Below are positions 1-11,000 of a stretch of 64,000 bases of DNA, piece after piece. The stretch's first letter is position 1, and each line of letters starts with the position of its first letter. Below the pieces are notes generated by a model, which worked only from the letters and a program-made list of their open reading frames with translations, was not told where the DNA came from and made no database searches. The stretch covers positions 2,258,001 to 2,322,000 of the forward strand of contig JACVVK020000001.1 of the NCBI GenBank assembly GCA_018292915.2, read 5' to 3'. Position numbers and translations under genes: made by a program. This DNA comes from Batillaria attramentaria (lineage: Eukaryota; Mollusca; Gastropoda; Batillariidae).

Positions 1-80
1 TCAGTTTGGAGGGAAAGTTCAGCTGACCAAGCCTCTACTTTCAGTTTGGAGGGAAAGTTCAGCTGACCAAGCCTCTACTT
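1..80. repeat. perfect 40-bp tandem duplication
   Basis: Positions 1-40 and 41-80 are identical. The copy breaks off just after position 83. It lies at the window edge, so further copies may exist to the left. No coding meaning is seen. Confidence 0.95.
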
Positions 81-526
81 TCAAATACTGCAGCGGATTG
101 TTCAGAGAAAGTTTCGGAAGTTACCTGTGGGTGTACCTTCGGAAACTGTCCCTTTTTAATTTGGAATGTCAAAAGTGACGCGGACCGGTCTGTACACTGA
201 AATCGTACGTATTCCGTAATTTCACTCAACCTTTGAGGTTTAAAAAAAAAGTTTTTATATAAACACTGACACTGTCTGCTTGATGCCTTCAGCTGTAAGA
301 AAGGAGGTGGTTAAGGTAGTTCTGAATGAGCTACCCGTGTCTTATCGAATGTCTGCCTTTGGCAGTTGTACCTTTAAGTGCAGTACCAGAACGCACGTGT
401 TCGCGAAGACCAGACGTGCACTACTTGAGCATCACCACCTCGCCACACCTCAAATCTGTCTTCCCCCCTTCACAGTTTACCGGAGGCGGCTGTTGGCGCA
501 GAGAGTTGTAGAAATCACAGGGGGTG

Positions 527-528
<2 letters not shown>

Positions 529-585
<57 letters not shown>

Positions 586-763
586 CTTTGTTGCAGAAAT
601 GAGGGAAGATTAGTAGATATCAGAGAGAGTTTGTAGAAAAAAATAGTGGGGGGGGGGGGGGCGGGGGGCGGGGGGGGGGGGAAGAGGGTTTTTGGATACA
701 GATAGAGTTTGTAGAGAAGGGGGAGAGAGAGAGAGAGCGAGACGAGCGAGAGAGAGAGAGAAT

Positions 764-826
<63 letters not shown>
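529..826. repeat. compound microsatellite block: (GA)n, G-runs, (GA)n, (GT)n
   Basis: (GA)n occupies about 529-585. A G-tract broken by two single C bases fills about 648-681. (GA)n resumes at 721-764 and (GT)n covers 766-826. The G-tract could form a G-quadruplex. The His/Thr/Cys/Val/Arg/Glu reading frames across the block are by-products of the repeats. Confidence 0.95.
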
Positions 827-840
<14 letters not shown>

Positions 841-884
841 GCAAGCGGGCGGCGCGGTTCCTTATGGCAGACTCTCTCTAGCAT

Positions 885-1282
885 CCAGGTGATCGATAGA
901 CAGATGCGCGGGCTTCCTGCAGCGTGGGACCAGAACTAGAAGAGACACCAAACTCTTCACTAGGCACCGGGCGCTGTGTGCTGTAACCGTCCACCACGCA
1001 TCATAGGGTCAACTTTATTTCTCTCCTCAGACCGGGGGACGTCACGGAGAGTTGAGAACTTGTCGCCAAACCTCTCATGAGCTGACGGGAGATTATTTGA
1101 TCGAAGGCGAAAAGAAAAGAAAAGCGGAGAACTCGGGAAAATACCGGCTGAGCGCCAGAGTAAAATCAGTGCATCTGAGTGAAAGTGTGCTTCGTTGAAG
1201 AAGGAGACAAAAAAGTTCTCGAAATGGATTAATTATTGACAGCAACCATGTCACCGTTGGCAATTCTGTCCACTGCTTTGAG
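885..1282 (+). other. possible non-coding 5' exon (speculative)
   Basis: This is a non-repetitive stretch between microsatellites and AT-rich DNA. It ends in a strong donor (exon ...TTTGAG, then GTAAGG at 1283). The only sensible ATG near its end starts a very short frame. The next gene on this strand, the aminergic receptor, has acceptor-like AG sites just before its ATG (8043), so this could be its 5'UTR exon with a 6.7-kb intron. Nothing else supports that link. Confidence 0.25.
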
Positions 1283-1401
1283 GTAAGGGAACTCTTAAAG
1301 AAACAAAGTACAGTCTAGAATGTTTGGTCTGTCCGCGAACGCGTATGCTGTTCGTTTAACTAACGCGCATCGTACGGGATGCAAAAAGTTTTGAAATTCA
1401 A

Positions 1402-1579
1402 ATGAAACAGCTGGTGTACTTGGCGGGCTCATATAAGCGTATCGAAGAAAGATTTCAACTGTTTTACGGTCATAGAATATATGAGCAAAATGAAACAGCT
1501 GGTGTACTTGGAGGGCTCATTTAAGCGTCTCGAAGAAAGATTTTAACATGTTTCACGGTCACAGAATATATGAGCAAAA
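1402..1579. repeat. two-copy 88-bp tandem repeat
   Basis: Two near-identical units start at 1402 and 1490 (both begin ATGAAACAGCTGGTGTACTT). They are followed by loose AT-rich repeats of TACCTGAA/AAACTTAAATA type to about 1830. From 1830 to 2650 I see nothing beyond AT-rich DNA. Confidence 0.9.
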
Positions 1580-2648
1580 TATAGAGAAAAGAAAATCTCA
1601 ACGCACCTACGCTGAAACTGAACTACCTGAGGAATACCTGAACTGATACGTAAAACTTAAATACACAAAAAATAGCTAGATGCGTCAAACTAAACACCTA
1701 ACCTAAACTGATATGTGAAATTTAAATACCCAAAGGATACCTCGATACCTGAAACTTAAATAAACAAAGAATAGACTGATGCTTCAAACCAAACACCCAA
1801 AGAATACTTAAATACCTGAAAGTGAAACATCTACAGAATTTCTACAGAAAAAAAGCTTGTTCCGTCCTAACCCACACACCCACACCTCACTATGGTACTA
1901 TAAAGTAATTTTCTGTCGGCGACAGTATCGTTCTCTTTCGCACTCAAACAGACGATTCTGTCCTAGGGGAGACGGTAATGAGAATAGAGGCTTCAGACAC
2001 AAAAACTGGCGTGAGAGTAACAAACCAGAAAAGTGGAATTGAAAGAAAACGCGAATAAAGAGGACAGCTTTGGGATTCCCACGGGGAGACAACTCGATGT
2101 TCGAGTGTTCGGGCATATAGGCTCGAAAGAATTGCCAGGAACTAGAGCGGGGAAAACACATAGCAGTTAGCAGTACAGTAGAGTCGAACTTGATGGTGTG
2201 GAATAAAGCTTTGCACAGTGTCTTTAAGTTGAAAGTAATGTAAACACAGTACCATTAACTCTTTGAGGACGCACGCTGTGACGCACGTTTCTTCGGCATT
2301 TTTGAAAACAACAACAACAAAAATATTTTATTTATTTAATTATGTATTTTTTTTGGTAAAGAAATGGTCTTCATATTACTGGAAAGTTTTGTTCTTTCCT
2401 TCTCTACCGATATAACAAATCATGCATCCTCTTTCCAAATCAATTACGAGGGACAAGGGACAAGAGTAGTGTCTGCGGTGTCTGCTTCTTATCAGCAGAC
2501 ACCTCTTCAAAGAGTTAACTGGGTATATATATCTATTATTCAGTTACGATTTCACCTACCACAGGCAAACTTGTGAAGAATCCGCATAATCCCCAATGCT
2601 GCCTTGTACGAAACAGATACAGAAGTTCTCTTGTGACGATGGTTGCCG

Positions 2649-2650
<2 letters not shown>

Positions 2651-2724
<74 letters not shown>
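2651..2724. repeat. (GT)37 microsatellite
   Basis: Uninterrupted GT dinucleotides. The DNA from 2725 to about 5130 shows no gene, repeat array or recognisable element. Confidence 0.97.
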
Positions 2725-2729
<5 letters not shown>

Positions 2730-5134
2730 GAGTGACCAAGTGCTTACCAGTCACTGATGAGGCATATCCTCCGAGCAAGGCACGCTAACGACAAATAAAA
2801 AAAATCACTCGTTTAAACTGAACGATTCGCGCTGCCTTCATCACATGAACAACCTCGCTTACATTTTCCACACTTTATTTACATAAAAGTAACAACTTTC
2901 TCAACAAATTCTCATAACAGATTTTCGATTTCTGCTCGCCTGTTTACGTTGTAGCTATGCCTTTAAGTCCCTGTTTACTGAAACACGAAACTTGTCTCCG
3001 AGACAAGCATCGCCTCACAGGCACTGCTCTACCGTCATCTGGAATAAGGGCCTTAACACCATGGCACTGAGAAGTGCTTAGGACCTTGTTCCTGAGGACG
3101 GTAATGTTGTGTGCAAAACGGCTTCGGCAATGGGTTTTGTGCTATCAAAGAGTCCTGATACAATAATCCCAACGATTGCAACAACAAAGGCAACACGGAA
3201 AGTCTCTTACGGAATTCGAACCGGCTGAGCCTGCATCCAAGTGGACATTTACCGTCATGGGGCCCTCTTGCAGCAACAAACGCCGATTTATACCTTCCGC
3301 CGAGAAAAAAGTGTTCGTGATTGATTGCAAAGTATTTACAAGGTAGGCGGGTGGCTGTTGGTGATTTCTCATGCAGATAATAGGTTCGCAGAATTGCCTT
3401 TGATGGATGAAACTCGAACGGACAAATGTGTTCAGTCGCATGTGACGAAACTCTAGGACCACAGCTTTGATGTTAGCTGGAATGATCAGGACGTTTTTTA
3501 GAAGAACAGTTTGTGTGAGAGGGTGAGTGTGTTTCGTCACAGCGCGTTTTTAACTAAGAGACACGCTAGAAAACCGTTTTGTGTGTTTTTGTGTTTCGTC
3601 ACAACAAAGCTTACGGCAGAAGCTGTCTGCCCGTAGGCGTTAAAAAGTACTGACAACTTAATCGAAATTAAGATCACGCTATCAAGCTTGATGCTTACAG
3701 AAAGCTTGCTTGGGCCTGAACACTCAACGGATACGTGTACCACTTCTAGCCAGTCAATGCCCATCCACAGTTCTCGCAAGCATATACGAGTAATATAGCG
3801 CAGTGACAATGAACAATAGAGAACTCTAGCGAACACGGTGGATCTTCAGAAAACCTGAACAATGTGAATGCGAGTGAGTTTCGATGCCAGTTTCTAAATA
3901 CTGCACTAAGTGTGGCGCTCGAATAGAAGTTCAGACCCAAGACCAAAAGTGACGAGACAATGATGGTTATCGAATATTTTCTACCAATTATTCTACCTGT
4001 ATTCTTACTGTTTCTTTTTCGTGTTTTCAAAAAGCGGCTTGTTGGCCCCCAATGCAAATTTCTCTCCAAAATGGAATAGAATTGTACGCATAACACGTTA
4101 AAAACAAAAGGTGCTGCGAAAACTATCAAATCTACTTCGATTCTCGAGTATTTCTGTTTCAGACAATGATGACTTTCATGTGAGGTCTTCTTCTGTTGTG
4201 TTTTATAACCTCTGATTACACTGAATTCAAGCCATTAGGGATTGTTTCTACGCCACAGTGCGTTCTTTGTTGCCACAACCAGTTCCATCCAAACTGAGAC
4301 TGTTAAAAGCTTTTGATGCTGACATGTGTGCTTACTAAACACAATAACCCGACTAAACCCACAGCAGAAGCTCCAATGCCAGGGGTTTAGTCATGCTCTC
4401 GTCAAGTTTATTCGTTTGTATAACTGTGATATGGCGACAGTAGGAGAGTAAGGTAAACCTATCTACTGAACACTATGCTGCCTTGGGAATTGTTCGCTAT
4501 AACTGAACGTCCTCTCAAACGTAGAGCGACGAGAACCCGAACTGTTTCCCAAGCGTTTCGTACAGTCACGAAAAGCACAGGTAATCTAGAGGTAGAATCT
4601 AATATAAATGTACGTGAATGCACAGCAATATCACGATCCATACTGTAAAGATAAGTTCTAACAAAGCCTGCCTTAATTCACACCCTAAACCTGTGCCAAA
4701 TATTTACTTTTTCAAGGAGGCTGTCTCGCTTTGATGTGAAAAGCCCATGTATAAACCTGCAACCCTTCTCAAGGAGACACTTGCAGACATAATCGTTATC
4801 ACCTGACACAACACAAGACGTGAGCTTGTTCGTCTGCGGGCCCATATTTATTCTTTCAATTCCATAGTGGACAGGGGTCTGGTGCATGAAAATAGACTAG
4901 ATTTTTCTGAGACTTAGCTTCAATCTCAGACTTGTCACGTCGGGACTATCGTCAGCGTGCACACACCGTTTAGTCCGTGACATAGGCGCAGACTTCTGTT
5001 GGTCTCCGTTTGTGCGTCTCTTACAAATCTATTGGTCTCAGCATATTCAAGTTTGTATCGGACTTCCGCCCTAATCCCTCCCAGATCCAAGGTGCTGACA
5101 AAATTCCCAATACCAGCTCATGCTGCAGCCCGAA

Positions 5135-5210
5135 AAATCCACTCAAACCTGAGCTGGCCTGCCTGCTGTCCCATAGAAAGCACGTGATTTCTCGAGCTAA
5201 AGTGTAGACT
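5135..5210. repeat. dispersed repeat fragment, copy A
   Basis: It resembles 19375-19445: both read TCCA(A)CTCAAA.CTGAG.TGGCCTGC.TGCTGT... followed by an AGCACGT core. Both look like relics of one interspersed family, type unknown. The flanks 2725-5130 and 5210-5905 hold nothing else that I can support. Confidence 0.5.
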
Positions 5211-5913
5211 GAATAAACGCCAGTACGGTGTACTTAAATTTTGATGGTGGAATCCAACAGAAAACAGACAACTTCAGCTCTATCTGCAAAGTTCCGAGTT
5301 AAATAATACAGACTATGAATGTCTTCTCCTAAGCAGGTTTACTCATTTCGTCAAGCTCATGAAACAGAAGAGACAAATGGAACATTAAATTCACATGTCG
5401 ACTCTTTTCCTTCCGCCTGTATGTCTGGAGCAGGGTCTTGCCAACCTTTTTTTCTCCCCTGGTGAAAAATACCTCCTCGAAGTGGCCAGAAACAAGGAAC
5501 ATTTACATGTTGAAACCTCGAAACTGACAGCCTTTAAACCACCGTGCTCGTTACTGTTTAGTTCCACACAAATTTTCTGTTCCCCGGTGTGATGTTTCTT
5601 CGCCTTTTAAAACGGGCTTGCTGTAAACAAACTCGTTTCGCGTACAGCCTCGTAAAACAACCAAATAGTTTAAACCCAAAATAATTCCTAGCATTCTTTA
5701 ACCCGCAGATATAAAACACGGAAATGCTTCCCAGTAAACACTTTAACAAGGGAGCACTTGTAAGGCAAAGTGAAATTCGTGAAATCACTTTTCACGGTGC
5801 ACTGAGCGTAATATGTTGAGTTCATATCTGGTGAATTTATCGGAGACATTAAATTGCATGCGAACAGGCACGCCCAGGTTTGGGGAGTGTGGTGGCGGCA
5901 GGGGGTGGAGTCG

Positions 5914-5919
5914 CGCGTG

Positions 5920-6012
<93 letters not shown>

Positions 6013-6017
6013 ATGCA

Positions 6018-6059
<42 letters not shown>
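5914..6059. repeat. (GCGT)n-(GT)n-(GA)n compound microsatellite
   Basis: (GCGT)n runs to about 5976, then (GT)n with a GCATGCAT interruption, then (GA)n. The CpG-rich tetranucleotide alternates purine and pyrimidine and is Z-DNA-prone. Confidence 0.95.
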
Positions 6060-6064
<5 letters not shown>

Positions 6065-6065
<1 letters not shown>

Positions 6066-6166
6066 CTTTACGCCGCGCAAGCTACAAAAACTATTTCGCG
6101 GCGAGAGAGAGAGAGAGGGGTGGGGGGGGGGGGCTTTACGCCTCGCAAGCTACAAAGATTTCGCGG
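6065..6166 (-). repeat. two SINE-like 3' tails, separated by (GA)n and G-run
   Basis: 6065-6102 and 6133-6166 are reverse-strand copies of the tail also found on the plus strand at 9998-10051 and 19144-19222. All share a GCTTGCGCGGCGT core, except that the 6133 copy is slightly changed. The tail holds a 7-bp inverted pair (CGCCGCG/CGCGGCG). Short interspersed element tails of this kind are common in molluscs. The family assignment is inference. Confidence 0.6.
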
Positions 6167-6239
6167 AGAGAGAGAGAGAGAGAGAGAGATAGAGAGAGAG
6201 AGATTTGTGGCTGAAAGTTCCCGGATTTTTTCATTATTA

Positions 6240-6418
6240 CAGTACAACTTCTTTTGGGCGACCACCCCTCTGGCCAGATAAGAGTGGTCTTAAAAGAGAG
6301 GTGGTCACCCAAAAGAAGCTTCAGACAGTGAAGAAGTGCAACCCAGTATCATTGTAACATTGGTCTGCACAGGCAGGTGGTCTCCCAAAGGGGTGGCCAC
6401 CCAAAAGAGGTTCTGCTG
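6240..6418. mobile_element. mariner-like MITE, 179 bp, with TA target duplication
   Basis: The left end (CAGTACAACTTCTTTTGGG, 6240 on) and right end (reverse complement CAGCAGAACCTCTTTTGGG, ending 6418) form terminal inverted repeats of about 30 bp. TA flanks both sides (6238-6239 and 6419-6420), as expected for Tc1/mariner-type transposition. It has no transposase frame, so it is non-autonomous. Interior copies of the GTGGTC..CCCAAAAGA motif make it partly self-repetitive. Confidence 0.8.
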
Positions 6419-6514
6419 TATTATTATTATTACTATTACTACTATTTTATGTGTTTCGCCAGCAATTCTTCAGAACGAATCAAATCTGTTGATACTTCTG
6501 AAGCGAAAGCTCAC

Positions 6515-6515
<1 letters not shown>

Positions 6516-6575
<60 letters not shown>
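6516..6575. repeat. (GA)n microsatellite
   Basis: About 30 GA units, followed by a poly-T run at 6608-6627. From 6628 to 7069 I see no feature. Confidence 0.95.
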
Positions 6576-6578
<3 letters not shown>

Positions 6579-7069
6579 CTTATTCTTTTGACCACTCTTC
6601 CCTGAAACTTTTTTTTTTTTTTTTTTTGCTTTGGTTGTTAAACCAAAGGGAGGAAGTCATAGCCGTCTTGGAGTCACAAAAGCTCTTGACAAATCTAAAA
6701 GGGGTCACAGGCTCGAACCTATCCGAGTACTTGGGCAAACGTACAATTCTCCACTTAGTCAACAGATATCCCGTAGGAGTTCCCTCATCAAGTCGGCTCC
6801 GCTCATCACGAACGTCAGTCACACAGCAATCAATACTCGGAGACCTACTGCACAAAGACGCCAGCAAAAACAGCCACCAATAACTAGAAAACGGGGCCAA
6901 CAGGGGTAGCGGGACCTATTCTCAACCTTATTAAAGACTGCTTGCTGCAAGGGTCAAATACCACAAATGCTGACGCGTAACGCTGTCACAAGCTTCTTGC
7001 TGTAGCGCCGAGAATGTCGAGAGGCACAAACACTTTGACTGGCAGTTTTAGTACGGGGTGAGTGTTTGA

Positions 7070-7706
7070 CGCAATGAGGAGGTGAGGATGCGGAGAAAGG
7101 TGGAGGGGAAAAACACTGACTGTACTTCTCTTTCTTTCCTTTCATTTTTTTCTTCCTTTCTTTCCCGAGGTGTAGCTTCACAAGCGGATCTTTTCTGGGC
7201 ATTCCCTGCTGGTCCGTAATTTTAAATAGTTCTCGCAGAGTCAAACCACACGAATATCGATTAACAGACTAATGAAAGTTGTAACCCTGACAATGCGTGA
7301 TGTGTAAACCTTACACGCTAAAAATTAATAATTAAAAAAATAATAATAAAAACAGAGACGCAATGATGGGGTGAGGATGCGGAGAAAGGTCGAGGGGAAA
7401 AACACTGAGTGTACTTTTCTTTCTTTCCTTTCATTTTTTTCTTTCTTTCTTTTCATTCTTTTCTTTCTTTCCTTTCATTCTTTTCTTTCTTTTCCGAGGT
7501 GTAGCTTCACAAGCGGATCTATTCTGTGTATTAAAATCATTCCCTGCTGGTCCGTAACTTTAGATAGTTCTCGCAGAGTCATACCACACGAATATCGATT
7601 AACAGACTAATGAAAGTTGTAACCCTGACAATGCGTAATGAGTGTAAACCTCACACGCTAAAAATTAATAATTACAAAAAATACAATAAACACAGAGACA
7701 GATCCC
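7070..7706. repeat. tandem duplication, about 290-345 bp per unit
   Basis: The unit starting near 7070 recurs from near 7360 with high identity. Shared blocks include GTGAGGATGCGGAGAAAGGT and the CACGAATATCGATTAACAGA segment. Unit 2 is longer, mainly because its CTTT/TTTC polypyrimidine stretch has expanded. No gene content. Confidence 0.9.
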
Positions 7707-7796
7707 TTTTCCAACAACGATTTCTATACTGCCAAGTCACAAGAGCAAGGCACCGCTGACGTCAATAAAGTGAATAATGACTCCACAGCGAATGCC

Positions 7797-7829
7797 ACCC
7801 CCCCCCCCCCCCCCAAAAAAAAAAAAAAA
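7797..7829. repeat. C-run followed by A-run
   Basis: A homopolymer C block is directly followed by a homopolymer A block, in the 5' flank of the receptor gene. Base counts in such runs are often unreliable. Confidence 0.9.
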
Positions 7830-8042
7830 GTATGCGAAAAGAAAAAAGAACTTCCTTGACTACGTTTTTCAGTAATCTGCCTAACGACCGCTTGTTGCAG
7901 GGTAAAAAACCACAATACAGTGAAGCGGAGCTGGGCCCGAGGTCGGGCAACGGGGCGCCGAGGGTTGGTCGCGGTCGGTGCGGCCTCGTCCCCAGTCTCT
8001 TTGTGTTCTTCTCCGGCGTGCGTGGTCAGCCCCCAGTGATAG

Positions 8043-11000
8043 ATGGACGGGGATCATGCTAATATCACCCTGGGCTTCGCAATCTCGGCCCGCACCAGGC
8101 CCGGGGCCGCTGACGTCACCGACGCCGTCCGCGTCACGACCGTTCTCTCCGCGCTGGGAGTACCACGTGCCGGGTCACCAAACGGGGTCACGGATGCAGG
8201 TCAAGCTGGTGAAGGGATTACCGCCATGACATTCCTGACACTGAACGGGCTGGGTCCGGGGGTCGGGATGAACGACACAGGGAACTGGTCATCGGGCGAC
8301 AACTTAATCACGCTGCTGGAGGCGTGCGAGTCGAACAGTTCGGCGCAGTGGCTGATGACGGCCCCTGTGTGCTCGACCAAGTTCAGCTCCTTCTTGCTGT
8401 TCCTGCTGGTGACGGTGGTGCTGTCCATCATTACGCTCTGGACCATACTGGGCAACATCCTCGTGCTCTGTGCGCTATACCGGTAAAGATCGGCACTCAG
8501 TTCTACATTCTGGTGAAAGGGCCTAAGGGCCACGGATCTATTAAGTACTTAGGCCCTTTTGTCACATGACGATAGATTTCTATTTTAATACTTTTTAATT
8601 ATTCTATTCTTGATTTATTGTGTGTTTTTTTTGGAAAAAAATGTAACTTTGCTATTTCATGTACCGCTTTCCCCTTGCCTTGTTTACGGGTACTCAACTT
8701 AAAAAGACTATAGTTCGGGATGATGTGGTTTTTTAACAGTCTTCACTCAAGATTTAATTCCCTTTGTACATGTAGATGATATGATATCAGTTGAAGGCTT
8801 TCCTTGACGCGCTAAATGCACTTTGCATGTGGTTGCTTTCATTTGTGTTCCTCAGAAGGGTGGGTGTTTGGGAGTTTAACATCCTTTTCCACCACGTATG
8901 GGTGATATCAAAGACGGAACAACGAGAAAAAGGCCAGCACAAATATTTGGCCCCAGCCGGGATTCGAACTCACGACCCGAGCACTGAAAGTCCGACGCTC
9001 AACCATTTGGCTATCCCGGCTATCAGACCATCCCATTCTGTAATGCCTAGATGTTTTTAGATTAAAAAGAAAAAAAGCAGACGCTAAATCACCTGCTAGT
9101 GGACACGAGACAAGATTGTTGCCATCTGCTCTCGAGATAAAACCAGTATGCTGGATAATCAAGCCATTTCCTTGAGTCCCAGGATGCACCCTGAATACCG
9201 GCGCAAGACCGCCTCTGGGATTTGGCCAGACAAATTATTGACAAAACGTCACGAAGCCTCAAGTTGAAATTTGTTTTGAGATCCGGCTGTCACAAACACC
9301 GAGTCCGTAGTCTGGTCGAGCAGATGGTTATGCAGATACGTCCTGACATCCTCTTGTAGCTTAGGGGATACTGATACTGATACCAATATACAAAGTTGAC
9401 TTTCGAATAAACGGTTGAAATATAGGGAAGCGCAGCTGCAAATAATGCCTCTGGTATTCTTTTCGATAAACGAGTAGTGACAGATCTATCTCGTTGAACT
9501 GTATCGATAAATCAAGTACTGTCCACCCACGTTTCCCACACGTGCACGGTGCACCTGCCTTAACACACTAACCGTCTCGTGAATACTGAGGCCATGGAGA
9601 AGGGTGAAGCAAATCCATTTTCTGCAGTTTGTTTCGGTTCTTTTCAGTATTACTTATATGTTGACTAGTCCTAGCTCAGACTTCAAACTCGGACTATACT
9701 TGAGATAGTAAGCATGCAATACACAAATACACCAGATACTGCGCATTTTATAAAACAGTTTATCGTCGCGTCGTGACGGTTATAACTCATTTTACCAGAC
9801 CTACGACTATAGTCGTAACAGTGTATACATTTTTTTCTCCCTTTCATTTTCTGCTGTCAGGTTTCTTTGGCTAGCCGCTGAAGGTGGTGTTAAAGTGAAG
9901 TACAACATCTAAGCAACACACCCCAAGATATAAAATCATTTGGCCCACATGGTGCAATGTCACCATGGCATTCAGGCAGCTGGCTCCAGACATATGATAG
10001 CCGCGAAATAGTCTCTGTAGCTTGCGCGGCGTAAAGCCCTAACTAACTAACCAGACGTATGATGACAGCGTCAGTGTAGAAAAGGTTAAAGTGAAACAGT
10101 CGTACCCGTCTCTGCCAACTTGTCCCTGCCATTACGGTTTCAACTGAAACATTTCTCTATCTGACTTGTCATGTGTCTGTCCACATTGTTTAACATCAAA
10201 CACTCTTACATGCTAACGTGAACGTCGCTGTCTTTGTCTGTGTCTTTGCGCAGATACCGCGCCCTGCGCACTATGTCCAACTGTCTGATCGGCAACCTGG
10301 CCGTGTCGGACCTGCTGCTGGCCGTTACCGTGTTGCCAATCTCCACCACCAACGACCTGCTGGGCTTCTGGGTGTTCGGCCGCTCCATGTGCACCGTTTG
10401 GCTGTGTATCGACGTCCTCTACTGCACAGCCTCCATTTGGGGACTCTGCACCATCGCCTTCGACCGCTACACGGCCACCGTGTACCCAATGTGGTACCAT
10501 GACAAGAGGTCCACCCGCAAGGCCCTGACGTACGTCGGTTTCGTGTGGGTTTTTTCTATCGTCATTTCCCTGGCCCCGTTCATCGGCTGGCAGGAGATGA
10601 TACCAGAGTTTTACCGCTACGACCCGGAGATAAACCGCTACAGGTGCATTCTGTTCAGCACGAAAAGCTATGTGATATACTCGGCCATGGGCTCTTTCAT
10701 TCTGCCTTCCTGCCTTATGACCTTCCTGTACGTCCAGATTTTCGTGGTGCTGCATAAACAGGCGGACAACCTGAAGAAGAAGACTAGTATCACCAGCAGC
10801 TCTCCGACGGGAGGGCAGGTGAACGGGTGTCCGCGGATCGCCGTGTCCGAAATGCTGGAAGCAACCAGCTGTGTTATGAGGGACATGACAGCGTCCACCT
10901 TCGTGGCCGACGACGACAAAGACAAAGACGGGGAAGAAGAGGAGGAGGAAGAAGAAGAGGAGGAGGAGACACGAGGGGACGAGACTGAGGGAGAGCTGGA

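Larger units (their letters stand above)
8483..10253 (+). other. intron of the aminergic receptor gene
   Basis: GT at 8483 (GTAAAG) and CAG ending at 10253. It splits the codon for R147 after its second base, at the end of TM1. It carries a tRNA-derived SINE (8861-9020) and a SINE tail (9998-10051). The remainder has no recognisable feature. Confidence 0.9.

Noticed and set aside
477..892. Long frames of repeated Thr-His, Cys-Val, Ser-Leu or Arg-Glu
   Set aside because: They are translations of CA, GT, CT and GA microsatellites. The same holds for 2536-2788, 5688-6281, 27776-28052, 29551-29932, 34750-35555, 37302-37611, 43216-43543 and 61196-61652.
8945..9020. tRNA gene on the minus strand (also 18885-18951 and 62130-62202)
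   Set aside because: The T-stem does not pair, and the head is always joined to the same SINE body. These are SINE heads.
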